Part shown: positions 10,813 to 22,234 of the stretch, piece by piece | Position numbering within the stretch: position 1 is the stretch's first letter | Layout of the letters: every line of letters starts with the position of its first letter | NCBI RefSeq assembly: GCF_000003195.3 | Contig: NC_012876.2 | Coordinates: forward strand, 7,295,306-7,359,305 | Direction of reading: 5' to 3' | Origin: Sorghum bicolor | Taxonomy: Eukaryota > Streptophyta > Magnoliopsida > Poales > Poaceae | Length of the DNA stretch: 64,000 bases | Translations under genes and position numbers: made by a program | The notes under the pieces: model-generated | Seen by the model: the letters and a program-made list of their open reading frames with translations, nothing else | Databases searched by the model: none | What the model was told of the DNA's origin: nothing

Positions 10813-11358
10813 TCTCGATCACGCAAAAGGTTTACGTGTCTTATATTAAAGTAGAGAAAACAGTTTGATACAATACGCCTTAGCAGTGCCCTAGAGGTCA
10901 CAAGAGTTTTATATGGATGCTGAAAACCTCCGTAGTGTACTCAAAGGTATATTGTTACATTGGACACTGATTAACCCAAATTGCGGTACTGACTAGGAGG
11001 CATATGGCCGGAGCGCTGATCGACAGTGGTGCCGCTTGCGCGGACCCACGTCGTGGTCCAGTGGGAACAACTCACGTAGCGCCTGCATATTGTTGGGGTC
11101 ACCGCTGAAGATTTATCTATACGCCTTCATGGCTGATGTGGACGGAAAGGTCATCCGCTAGTTAGACTCAGAGCTTCACGAGAAGGTGTTCACCATGCTT
11201 GAACGCCGGGATATAAGATATGTTCTGCGCCGCTATCTGCTTGCTCCTTTTGAGGAGCATGGGCGGTGCAATGTCTGCCATGGGTCGCATAATCGTGAAG
11301 CAGTTTCAGGAGTGGCGGCTGCCTCACTTTTGTAACTCACTCGGTAAATTGGACATGA
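10813..11358 (-). mobile_element. Insertion of about 550 bases downstream of GLP-B, possibly a LINE 3' fragment
   Basis: Unit A reads CATAATTTATTGGATATTG without a break. Unit B has about 550 extra bases here, flanked by similar strings ACATAATTT and ACATGATTT. Read on the minus strand, the left end finishes TTTGCGTGATCGAGAAAA, which resembles the usual 3' end of plant L1-type LINEs. On the plus strand a weak coding-like frame (about 11110-11335, one stop) includes RRYLLAPFEEHGRCNVCHG. Neither identity is secure. Confidence 0.35.
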
Positions 11359-11720
11359 TTTATTGAATATTTTTGTATATGATATGCTGTTACATATATA
11401 AACTATATTTCTGGATGGTAATATGGAGATGAATATTGCATGGAGCCGTCGAAATTACTAAGCTAAACTGAACTATCAATCGGTACATAGGCTAAGATTA
11501 AATTAATCGACACAGTAGGTCTTGGAGCCAACGACTAGTGTGTTCCACTAGCTAGATGCATATAGTAACCGAAGTCAAGTGTCATATACTCATATGTGGT
11601 CACATCCAATTCTAACAATGTAAATACTAGTTAAATTCACTTTACAAATGCAACACAAAAGTTCACACACATGAGAAAGCAATTGGGAGCTTCAGATAAT
11701 CAGTTGGGATCTTCAGATAA
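11359..11720. other. Resumed GLP-B downstream spacer
   Basis: The sequence aligns again with unit A (about 2265-2640) up to the left edge of the nested retroelements. No gene is present. Confidence 0.6.
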
Positions 11721-14640
11721 TGTAATACTCGATTTTAAGGACAAAATCAGATATGCACCATATGTGAGTTTTAGAAGTCAAATCTCACATATAGCTACAA
11801 ATAATGGGTAATATCTAGAGACAATGCATAAATATATAACATACTTAGTATAAAAGAGATAACCTTCAGTATCAAACAGCGGATAGACAATCTCCAAACT
11901 TCGGGTATTACTTCTCTCCACAGGATCCAACTGACTGGTTGATCACAAGCCTAACATCTCCTGGAGTGTGGGGGAAATTGCAAGAGTGAGCACATATCGT
12001 ACTCAACAAGTATAACCAGGGGTTCATGAGGCTCAAATAGCTGACACTGGTTTGACTGCATTTAGCTTTTATATGTAGATAACATATTTAATCATTGGAT
12101 AGCAAATATCAAGGTAGCATATTAAATCCCATAACCACATGATCAATTGTATACAAGAATTATGAATAATACATATAAACAACATAATAAACCATCATTA
12201 TCATTATTAATCATGTTCATCAGTGTCCGTCTATTCCGTCAGTTTTCCGGGCCGCCCGTATCCGTGGGCACGGCTAGTATACCAGATTTAACACTCTGCA
12301 GAGGTTGTACATCTTTACCCATGAGTCATGATTTACCCTTTCGCCCGAGGTGATCAGCCTCTTAGCTCACTTCCAAGGAAAGTCGGCAGGGTTCACTATG
12401 AAGTCTTTCAAAGGTTCGTCTAACAAGTTAGGGCCGCAAGGTTTCCTTTGCGTGCAGATATAGATACCCCCTTCCGAATGGCACAATGACGCGCAGCCTA
12501 TACACATAAGGACAGGGGCTCGCACTATACCCAAAACGGTTCAGCCCCTCCGCCCTTTCGGGTAACCTCTAACAAGCTAGAAAAGCTTACTCATACTTGA
12601 CTAAAGCCAGAGCCATATAGCCCTCATGGTTGTACGAGTTGTCTTAGCTTTTGCCAAGCGATAAGTCCTTATGGAGGGTCAAGATCAATCCAGCAAAAGC
12701 CAGAGTTCTTTCCACCCTTTATATTCAATTTGCTAGAAAGCTTATTTTATTATTTATTGTATATCCAAACATTCATGTTACATGATCATGGATTAGATTC
12801 AAGCACTAGCAGGAACTACCAAATGCATATCCAAAATAGGTAACAAGGAATCCAGAATAACAATCATCTATGATTCTGCTAAGGTCATCACGGTGGACAC
12901 ATGCATATGATAAATATTGTATTAATGGTATATAGGTAACAAGGATGATCCCAAGTTATACTTGCCTTGATCAAAGCTCTCCTGAGCCTACTGCTGGTCT
13001 TCAAAAGATTGACCTCGATCACCAATGTATCGCTCACTGTCTATACCCGATCATCAATCAACAACGCGCATTCCAATGGACAATCATACACGAAGCAAAC
13101 AAGCTATAATTAGAACAATACACCAAAAAGTGGTAAAACAAATATAAAAGTTTATGAAAATATTCTACGCAGCGCTACGATCACACAAACGTAATGTTCA
13201 CGAAAATCGGAATTGAAACGTAGAAGTTATGAATTTTCCAAGTTTTCCTATAGAGAAATAATTAACTAAATGCTACTGCAGAATTAAAAAGTTTCAAAAC
13301 AGCAAACTAATACTTCTAACGTGTAGAGCTCGTGAATAAGAATCTAACGAAATTTGAATGGACAAAAACGGAGCTAAAAAGAGCATTTTATGAGCATTAT
13401 AAAATCAGTGGCAAACTTGTAAATTTCAGAAAATGTATTTTGAATCAACCGACAGACTTTACGTTTTCAAAAACAGAATACGCCTTTCGTGAATGTGCCT
13501 TGGGCTGCGGGTTCTAATACGAGATTCTAGAGGGTCTCTTTAAGAAAACGGCCGGGCGAAGGGGTATCCTTCTTTTTTGGCCGTAGGATCGCGATGGAAC
13601 GGTGCAGATCAGATCTGGGGAGAGAGGGAGGGAGCTCCGGCCAGCTACAGTGGCCAGCGCGGTGGCGCCATTGCCGGAGGGCAGAACTCCTCGCCGGAGT
13701 TCGTCGTTTTCGCGATTCAGTGCATGATTCAACAAACGAAAAGAATGGAAAGGCGTAGAAGCTTGCTGCGAACTCACCGAGACCAAAATCAAGGCTCGGG
13801 AAAAGCTTGAAGGCGTCCGACGGCTTGAGATGGCGGACCGGGCGCTCCTGCAAGGTACGGCATCGATGAGGGAGCTGTAGGGCGCGATAGAGATTAAAAG
13901 GGGAGGCTCAGAACCCTTGTAGGAGCAATACGAAGCTCGGCGTCACGATTTAGGCGGCTCTAGGGCAGCACCGAGGAAGAACGATGGTGGCGGCAATCTT
14001 TGGCTTGCGGCGAGATCCAACCAGCGGCGATAGAAGTTATCTAGGGATTCCCCAATGTTGTGGATGGAAAGTGGAGTGCGCGGGGAGACCACAAAACTTT
14101 ATAGGGCTTGATTTGGGAATCCCAGCACCAAATCCCAGATTTACAGGATGGGTTTCCATCTCGGTGAGAGAAGGAGAGACCGTCTCGGCCACGACCTGAG
14201 GAAGAAGAAAGGTAAGTCGCCGACGTGTGGGCTCCAGATGGCAGCGAGAGAAAGAAAGGGAGAAAGGGGCGGGGCGCGCTGCTGGGCCGGAGAAAGAAGT
14301 GGGCCGGGGCGGTTAGCTGGGTCGCGGGGGAGGAACGGGGGCTGGGCCGATGGGGAGTTGGGCTGGGCGCTGGATGGGGTCTTTTCCCCTTTCTTTTTTT
14401 TCTATTTTAATTTTCAAAGCCTTTTCCAAATAGAATTTTTAGAGCAACCAAAATCCACCCCAAAGCAATCAACACAACAATAAGATATGCTTCAGCATGT
14501 ATGCATAAACAAGTTTCTAACTCTATGTTGAATTTTAAATTTCAATAAAATTTATTTCTTCACTAATTTAAATGCTCACAGAAATATTTGAATAAATCAA
14601 TTTAAATCTATTAATTTGAAAGCAAATTTTGGGTGTTACA
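11721..14640 (-). repeat. 3' LTR (left) of the minus-strand chromovirus
   Basis: It starts TGTAATACTC and ends GGGTGTTACA and pairs with 44017-46920. The two differ by scattered substitutions and by several indels, for example about 17 bases near 13485 that are missing near 45778. Open frames in its GC-rich part (13550-14390) have no domain features and are not genes. Confidence 0.88.
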
Positions 14641-14838
14641 AACTCTACCCCCTTAAAAGAATCTCGTCCTCGAGAATGAATAGTACTTACTCAAACAATT
14701 GTGGATATGATTTCCTCAGATCATCTTCTCTCTCCCAAGTTGCCTGTGCTTCTAAATACCGATTCCATTGTACTTTGCACATTCTAATGATCCAACTCCT
14801 GGTAACTCTCTCTTTATTTGTCTCTTAAGTTCTTCTAA
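14641..14838 (-). pseudogene. Integrase C-terminal/chromodomain remnant and polypurine tract
   Basis: On the minus strand this encodes RVTRSWIIRMCKVQWNRY and then EAQATWEREDDLRKSYPQ before a stop, matching the chromodomain-like end of the plus-strand chromovirus at 36320-36450. The polypurine tract (TTTTAAGGGGGTAG on the minus strand, about 14644-14657) abuts the LTR. Just upstream (about 14815-14838) are RT N-terminal codons LEELKRQIK in another frame, marking an internal deletion. Confidence 0.7.
14834..14838. repeat. Target site duplication TCTAA (left)
   Basis: TCTAA precedes the 5' LTR of the plus-strand chromovirus and is repeated at 39441-39445 after its 3' LTR, which fixes both element ends exactly. 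Confidence 0.93.
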
Positions 14839-17777
14839 TGTAACACCCAAAAATTCTGTTTCTTTTAAATAGATGAAATGAATTTAAATGAATTTATTTT
14901 GTGAGCATTTTCAATGTAGGAAAATAAATAAATTTGGAGAAATTAAAATTTAATATAAGCCTAGAGAAAACTTTATGTTGCATTCATGCTGGGGCATTCT
15001 TTTATGTGATGAGTGTTTTGAAAATCAAATTGATTAAAAATCCATTTGGGAAATGCATTGAAAATTTGTTTGAGAAAAAGAAAAGGAAAAGGAATTTCTT
15101 TCTCCCCCTTTCTCTCCATTTCGGCCTCTCGGCCCAAAACCCGCCCCGCGCGCGCCCTCTCCTTCCTGGGCCGCGGCCCAGCCGCCCCCCTCTCCCTTCC
15201 CCTCTCTCTCCCCGCTGATAGGCCGGGCCCGCCTGTCAGCTCCTCCTTCCCCAAACCAACGCCCCGCTCCTTCCTCTCTCTCTCGGTTTGGAAACCGCAA
15301 GGCCGAAGCCCGCGCCCACGATCTTCCCCTCTTCCCCCACGTTCGGCTTGAAAAGGATAGCGCCCGCGCCGAGCTTGAACCGCACCCCGCGCCCCATTCG
15401 TTTCCCTGCTCACCTTCTCGCCTGGGAGCACCGAGCGCCGCCGAGTTCGCCGCCGCGGTGGAAGATTCGATTGGCCAAGTTTTCTTCCCCGTAATCCCCT
15501 TGCCGAGCTCCTTTTTAGTCCCGCGAAGTCGCCTAGATTCTTCTTCTTATTTTTCCCGCCTCGTTTTTCTCTCTAACTGCCGCTGTGTGTGCTCAGGAGA
15601 ATCCTCGCCGCCGTTTCGCGTGGTCAGCCGAAGTCGATCCGTCCTAGTCCTTGTTCCCGGCGTCTTCGGGTTCGCGGTGAGCTCCTCTGGCCTCCCGTGC
15701 TCTTGGATCGAAGTTTTGTCCACCTAAGGACGTTTTCTCCTTCTTCGGCGATCTCCCAGCCATGGCGCCGCCGCGGAGGCCTTGCTCCGGCCGGCCGGCC
15801 GGCGAGCCCTTCCCTCTCTCCCCCCAGATTAAATCCGAGCCGTAGATCTCTAATCTGACGGCCCAGTGAGCCCCGTACCCCTTCGCGGGTCAGTTTTGCT
15901 AAAGAGTCCCCCTGGGATTTAGTATTTGAGCCGCAGTCCTTAGCGCAATTCGTAAACTACGCTTTGTCTTTTGGAAAGCGTATTTTCCGTCGGTTAGGTC
16001 AAAATACGCTTTCGGGAAATTACAGAATTGCCACTGAACTTGTTTTGGCCATAAAATATTCGTTATAGCTCCGAATTGACCCGTTCAAATTGCGTTTGGT
16101 TCGTAATTAAATTCTCTACATGATAGTACCACTGTTTTTGTAGTTTGCAACTTTTTATTTTCAGGGTTAGGTTTAATTAATTAATTGCCTATAGGAAATC
16201 GCCGATAAGTCGTAACTTGGTCGTTTTAGCTCCGAATTTCGTGATCTTCGTATCTATGTGATCGTAGCGAAACGTTGATTCTGTTTTTAAATATTTTATT
16301 TCATTTTTGATCTTTTGGTGTACTGTTCTAATTAAATGATTGTTTGCTTGTATGAATGAACCTGGATGCGTGTTGTTGTGTGGTACCGATCGAGCGCAGA
16401 CGGTGACGTGTCCGTGGGTGATCCATTTCACTTCGAGGAGCAGCAGGACCAGCAGCAGTTCCCCTTCACCAAAGGCAAGTATAACATGGGTTTCCCTTGT
16501 ACACCTATTCACTTAATTAATTACGCATTTGCATGTGTCTAATTTTGATAACCCTAAGGACATCCTAGCTACCTGACTAAACACTTATGACACCTATGGG
16601 AAGAATGCATGTGGGTAGCTTTGCTAGTGCTCTAATTAATTGAGACTTTATTATCGCTCTGACTTTAATAAATATGATGATAAATATTGGGAAAAAGGGC
16701 TAAGGTGCAATTGACTTCGATTGGGTTGACCTAGACCCTCCGTAAGGACTTCTCTGTAAGCGACAATCCGGGACTTACAGTGCAACCGTGATGGTTATAT
16801 GGCTCTAACTTTAGCTCAGTAATAGGATCTCATCTAGCTGGTTAGAGGTTACCCGAAAGGGCGCAAGAGGGGCTTGCCACTTTGGGTATAGAACTGCTTC
16901 TGTTCCTATGTGTATAGCCGTGATGGAAATGTGCCATAAGAAAGGGGGTTCTGTATATCTGCCTGCCGAGGAAACCTCGCGGCCCTAACTGGTTAGACGT
17001 GGCCTATGGAAGGCTTCATAGTGTTCCCTGCCCGCTCACCTTGGCAGTGTTAGTGGGTCTTGCAAACCCCGGGCATATGGGTAACACGACTTACGGGAAA
17101 AGTGCACACCTCTGCGCAGAGTTTGATCAAATTGGTATACTAGCCGTGCTCTCGGACATGAGCGGCCTTGGACCCTTACGGAATAGTTGGGTGTGGATGG
17201 TTATGGGAAATAACTAATGAAACGCTGACGCATTGATCGTGATGATTAATGTGGTTTAACCGTGATGGTGATGGTGTTAGCCGTGAAGGTTAACGGTGTT
17301 ATTATCATGTACTCATTTGGGCTAATTGGGAGCTTAAGCATAATTGATGATTAAATAGGATTAAAACATTGACCAATTAAAATGCTAACTGCAGTAGCCA
17401 GTGTCTGACCTTTTTGAGCCGCATAAATTCCTATGTTATGCTTGCGGAGTACGAGATGTACTCACGCTTGTCTTTTTATTTCTTTTGGACAAAAATCCCG
17501 GATGGGTAACAGATGACAGCTATTAGGAGGAATTTTCGGAGGACTTCTAGGTTGGCGATCCCCCAGTCGGTCGTCCCTGTGTTGCAGTTATCTTACCATA
17601 GCTAGTTATGAGTTTATTTTCCGTTTGTCGCAGACTTTGATATATTTGTGTTGTAATAACGTTTTGTAACACACTTGTGATGATACATTTATAATTTGTC
17701 GACTTGTGTGCGCGACTATTCCTGGGGCGCACATGAGATTATTGTACTCAAATTTATCCTTAAATTTGGGTGTGACA
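14839..17777 (+). repeat. 5' LTR of the plus-strand chromovirus
   Basis: Length is 2,939 bases, from TGTAACACCC to GGGTGTGACA, paired with 36499-39440. The first third is very GC-rich with poly-pyrimidine runs; open frames there have no domain features. Confidence 0.92.
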
Positions 17778-17780
17778 AAT

Positions 17781-17792
17781 TGGTATCAAAGC
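17781..17792 (+). other. Primer-binding site (tRNA-Met type)
   Basis: TGGTATCAAAGC lies three bases after the 5' LTR and differs at one base from the usual initiator-Met tRNA site TGGTATCAGAGC. It primes minus-strand cDNA synthesis. Confidence 0.85.
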
Positions 17793-17971
17793 AAGGCTGA
17801 CTGTAGGACGCAAACCTTGGTAGAAACAGTCGATTTTAGGGTTCTTATTTTCGCTTTATTTATTTCACTGCTCAATTTACTTTCTTGTTATTTTATTAAA
17901 AGTTTATATTCTTACCCAATGTTCTATTTATGTAAACATATTGATTCTAATTCTTAAAACAAAATTTATAG

Positions 17972-18916
17972 ATGCCTCGTCGCAGCGCAGCCGCGTATCG
18001 CGCCCTCTTCGTCGCCGCCCGTGCTCCACCAGTTGCACCAGCACCAGCTCCAGTACCTGCACCTGTGCCAGCACCAGTACCCGTACCAGAGCCCGAGGTC
18101 GTCGCCTCTGGTGGCGGCGAGGAGGAGGAGCCTATGGACACGGGGTCCCCTACGCCTACACCTTCAGCTCCTACACCAGTGGCGGTACCGATTCCGCAGG
18201 CTGCCGCTCCAGTACCACCTGCACCTGCACCACGTGCACCTGCACCACCTTCGCCTGCACCCCACGCGTCGACGGGTTCAGCACCGACGCCTCAGTACCC
18301 TCAGGTTGTTCCGGAGATGGGATGGACCTCCAGGAACAAGTTCATGGAGGCGGACGAGGACGCTCGCTACCACACTCTGCTCACCGGTGTGTTGGCGAGC
18401 TATTACCCGGAGTTTGCCGCCACCGTCCGCTACCTTTGCTCGGAGCACAAGCACCCGTTGGAGAACACCTACTGGAAGGCCGAGGTGATCATCACAACTC
18501 GGAACAACGTCGACAACTCGGACGAGGTGGAGTCCATCCACGAGAGCAGGGTTAGACGTGCTTCCGCCTACGAGAGCATGGAGGATGCAGCTTAGGCCGC
18601 GTACTTTCACTACCATGGCCGCCGTTTTGAGGCCATGCAGGAGGATAGGTACCGGTTCCTTCCCCGCAACGACCCAGATGGAAAGACATGGCATGTCCTG
18701 GCACCTCCTGCCGGCGACCCTACCCTGGATACGACTGTGAGACACGTCAGTGCCATTCAAGAGATGAATGGGGCACTGAGACAGGAGCTGCGTGTTGCGC
18801 AGCAGGCGGAGAAGCGCCTCCAGCGTCAGGTGGATGAGCTGCGTGGTCAGCTTGGACAGCCACCCATTTACAAGAAGAAGCCCCGCAAGTTCGTTCTCCA
18901 AGATAGAGCTCCTTAG
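17972..18916 (+). pseudogene. ORF0 of the chromovirus (extra ORF before gag), one nonsense codon
   Basis: The frame from ATG 17972 runs to 18916 with a single in-frame TAG at 18593-18595, for about 314 codons. The N-terminal part (residues about 15-110) is Ala/Pro-rich low complexity. The middle has a conserved-looking block (GWTSRNKFMEADEDARYHTL). The C-terminal part after the stop contains a Gln/Arg/Glu-rich stretch (residues about 265-295) that looks like a coiled coil. RIRE3 and RIRE8 carry an ORF at this position; its function is unknown to me. Confidence 0.7.
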
Positions 18917-19577
18917 ATTTCCCAGTACTTTCTAGATTGACGCTAGCACGAGTATTTCGGTAATGTGTGGCATGTGAACTTTAGTGAGTTGCTGTTTGTG
19001 TTGATGAACATTTATGATTTGGAGTTTTGTTTGATTGTGGAAACATGTGGGTCTGTCCGCATGTTTCTAAACCTTAATTCTAGAAGTAAATGTTGTTTAA
19101 ATTCGAGGTTGGGTTACTTTATCTGTCTCAGTCATGCTGTTTCTGGAGCGGTCTGGGATTTTTATTCAGTATCTCATTATCGGTTCAGTCAAAAATTACG
19201 AAATTTTTGTGGTGAAAACTAGACTGGTATATCTTTCATCTCCAACTGGAATCACCTCATTATCTGTTCGGATCTATGAGATATGTCCGTTTTAATCTGC
19301 TGTACCTGCGCAGACTGAGAACCAGAGCAGAACCTGATGAATCACAATTTTGATTATGTTACTGTTGGAATCAGTAAATGTGGTCTGAATAAAGTTTGTA
19401 GAGAATTTCCTAACCTTTCCAACGATGTATACCATGTTCCTTTTGAGTCTATAGATTCTGAGATAAGCACAGATTACTGACCTGCTGAGTTTGAAACTTG
19501 TCCAGAAAACTGCTAGACTTGTTTTTATTCATTATAAGCGATGAATAATTATTTTTTTTGGAAGATCACTAAAAGCC
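18917..19577 (+). other. Leader between ORF0 and gag with degenerate ~180-base periodicity
   Basis: This is non-coding. Related phrases recur about 180 bases apart (CTCCAACTGGAATCAC near 19239 and CTTTCCAACGATGTAT near 19415), each following words like CTATGAGATA. The minus-strand chromovirus leader at 42830-43560 has the same kind of repeat. Confidence 0.45.
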
Positions 19578-21497
19578 GTGAATCTTTGTTGGAAGCAGAT
19601 GGACGCCGAACGTGCAGCCGCTGGTCGTGGACGTGGCCGTGGCCGTGGTCGTGGCCGTGGACGTGGTGTACCTGAGAATCCACCACCACCACCGCCGCCG
19701 ATGACTATCGAGCAGCTCATGGGTATGCAAGCTAATCTGATGCAAGCCATGATGAACCGTATGAACAATGAACCAGTAGCAGCACCACCGCTGGTTCAAG
19801 TCCGTGACAAGCGAGGGGAGTTCTTGAAAGGACATCCTCCGGTGTTCACCCATGCCTCTGATCCACTGGAGGCAGACGACTGGTTAAAAGCAGTCGAGAA
19901 GCAGCTGAACATAGCCCAATGCAGCGACCTGGAGAAAGTGTTGTACGCATCAGGCCAGCTGCAAGGACCTGCACAGGAGTGGTGGGAGTCCTATCAATAT
20001 GGACGCCCCAACAACGCTCCGCCAGTCACCTGGAAGGAGTTTACGGAAGGGTTCAGGTCCCATCATATTCCGGAGGGCCTGATAGAACTGAAAGCGGAAG
20101 AGTTCAGATCTCTCAAGCAGGGATCAATGTCAGTCAGTGAGTATCGTGACAAGTTTGCTCAACTATCACGATATGCTCCATATGAGGTGGCCAGGGACTC
20201 TGACAAGCAACGTCTTTTCCTGAAGGGTCTGTATGATGGACTGCAGCTGCAGCTGATGAGCAATACCTACCCTTGTTTTCAAGAATTGGTGAACCGCGCT
20301 ATTGTCATCGACAACAAGCGCAAGGAGATGGATGCAAAGAAGATAAAGCTCCAGGGGCAGCAGTCGGGCAGCAACACTCGCCCACTTGCGTACCCTCAGT
20401 AGGGATTCCCTCAGCGCAGTCAAGGACCACAGAATCAGTGGAACCGTGGTCAGTTTCCTCAGCGTCCCCAGTACTACCAGCAGCACAATCACCAAAACCA
20501 ACAACATCCCCAGCTGCAGTATGGCAACCAGAATCAGCAACGCCTCCAGCATCAGGTCAGCAATCAGGCACCACACCAAGGAGTGCCCAATAATGCTCCT
20601 GGCAAGAGTGCAGCACCCAGCGGCAATCCCAATGCCTGTTACCGCTGCGGAGAGGTGGGACACTATGCCTACCAGTGCCCCAAGAAGCAGAATCCACCAG
20701 CCCAGCAAAATCAGAACAACAATAAGAGGCCTGCTCGACCTCCGTTCTCTGGGAAAGTGAACCATGTGTCCACTGACACAGCTCAGGAAGCACCTGAGGT
20801 TATGATGGGTACGTTCAACATCAACTCCATCCCCGCTACAGTACTGTTTGATTCTGGTGCTTCACATTCTTTTATCTCCCAAGCTTTTGTTAGAGTGCAT
20901 AGCATCCCACTTTGTGCACTGAAAAATTCTATGCTAGTAAATTCACCGGGAGGCACCATGCCAGCTAATTACTGGAGCCCCTCCACTAGTATATCTCTAA
21001 GGGGGGTAGATTTCAAGGTGAAACCTATTGTGCTAAGAACCATGGGAATTGACCTCATACTTGGAATGGATTGGATGAAGCAGCATAGGGCAGTAATTCA
21101 GTGTCAGGAGAAATCTGTGGTGGTGACATCACCAGATGGGGATAAAATAAGTGTGGATGTGACAGTGCAGTCTCAGCCGACTGCTACAGTGAATCAGTTG
21201 AGTGGTGGTAATCAAGAAGACCAGGTGGTGGACGAGTTCCCCGATGTGTTCCCGGACGAGTTGCCAGGTATGCCACCAGACCGAGACATTGAATTTCATA
21301 TTGAGCTTTTACCTGGAACTGCACCTATAGCAAAAAGACCATATAGAATGGGGGTAAATGAATTAGAGGAACTTAAGAAGCAGCTTAAGGAAATGCAAGA
21401 AAAAGGGTTTATTCGTCCTAGTTCTTCACCATGGGGTGCACCCGTAATCTTTGTTGATAAGAAAGATGGCACTAGGAGGATGTGTGTGGATTATCGG
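19578..21497 (+). pseudogene. Chromovirus gag, protease and start of RT (interrupted)
   Basis: The frame is open from 19578 (the likelier start is ATG 19599, followed by a Gly/Arg repeat and a Pro run) to 21497, apart from a TAG at 20400-20402. It contains the gag capsid region (about 19840-20300), the zinc knuckle CYRCGEVGHYAYQC (near 20640), the protease motif FDSGASHSFI (near 20850) with LGMDWM (near 21063), and the RT start ending in RRMCVDYR. There the Tat element is inserted, and the reading frame resumes exactly at 33847 after one copy of the 5-base duplication. Confidence 0.88.
21493..21497. repeat. Target site duplication ATCGG (left)
   Basis: ATCGG precedes the Tat 5' LTR and is repeated at 33842-33846. 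It lies in the RT gene of the chromovirus, covering the last bases of a Tyr-Arg codon pair. Confidence 0.93.
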
Positions 21498-22188
21498 TGT
21501 TGACACCATTTTTTGGGCACGTGTCCAGGATGGCAGGACAGGGTGGCAGTACGATGCGGGTTGCTGGTAAAGATGGTTGCCGATGAGGGAAAGGTTGAAT
21601 ATGACTAAGTCCTCAGACAGTGATATGGTGCCAATGACCAAGTAAAAGGGTCTGCCGATGACTATGGCAAAGGGATTGCCGATGACGCGAAGGAGGAGTC
21701 CGGAAACTGCCAGTTGTCATGTGGAGGAATTTCGGTTTGTCACGAAGGATGGTTTTATTATTTCCTTATGTTATTCGTATCGTTTTGTATACGGGTTCCG
21801 TGTAATTTGGAATTCGAATTCTAATCGTGTCTGGTCGTAGCTCTTGGAGCAGGGTATAAATATAAGCCCTAAGACCTTGTAATCAGGAGATCTATCAATC
21901 AATCAAACACACGTTTTTTACTCATATTCCAGCATTTACTTTTCGACGACTTCGTCATACGTTTTCTTTTTGTTACGAGTTCTTAGGAATTCGTCGACTC
22001 AAGCTCGGCGTATCCTCAAGTTCCGCGTGAGTACCTCTTAGCCGTGACATCCGGGCGTATCGCTGTTGTCAGGACTAAAGTATTCGAGTTATCACCTTTG
22101 CCGATAGTAAGATCAAATCGGCTGGCACGCCTTAACGTTTGTATCGGGTATTAGCCCTTTGTGTTTGCAGACTAGTTTTGCATCAACA
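21498..22188 (+). repeat. 5' LTR of the Tat-type element
   Basis: It is 691 bases, bounded by TGTTGA...TCAACA. The hexamer GCCGAT/ATCGGC occurs five times in it. It acts as the element's promoter. Confidence 0.93.
21855..21864 (+). promoter_or_regulatory. TATA box in the Tat 5' LTR
   Basis: TATAAATATA lies about midway through the LTR and is probably the start of genomic RNA synthesis, with R beginning about 30 bases downstream. The same box is at 33508-33517 in the 3' LTR. Confidence 0.7.
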
Positions 22189-22195
22189 CATCTTC

Positions 22196-22210
22196 TGGCA
22201 CGCCCAGTGG
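22196..22210 (+). other. Putative primer-binding site of the Tat-type element
   Basis: TGGCACGCCCAGTGG lies seven bases after the LTR and has the look of a plant retroelement primer site (TGG start). I did not assign the tRNA. Confidence 0.45.
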
Positions 22211-22234
22211 GACCGATTCAAGATCAAGATCAAC

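Noticed and set aside
13514..14483. Several open frames of 60-110 codons on both strands in the GC-rich LTR part
   Set aside because: They lie in an LTR, recur with frame changes in the paired LTR (45776-46709), and have low-complexity Arg/Gly/Pro composition with no domain.
14934..15858. Open frames in the 5' LTR of the plus-strand chromovirus, repeated at 36594-37519
   Set aside because: They are duplicated because the LTR is duplicated; no start context, domain or codon bias supports a gene.
22139..22234. N-terminal extension of the Tat gag frame into the LTR
   Set aside because: It has no ATG and crosses the LTR and primer-binding site; ATG 22235 is the sensible start.
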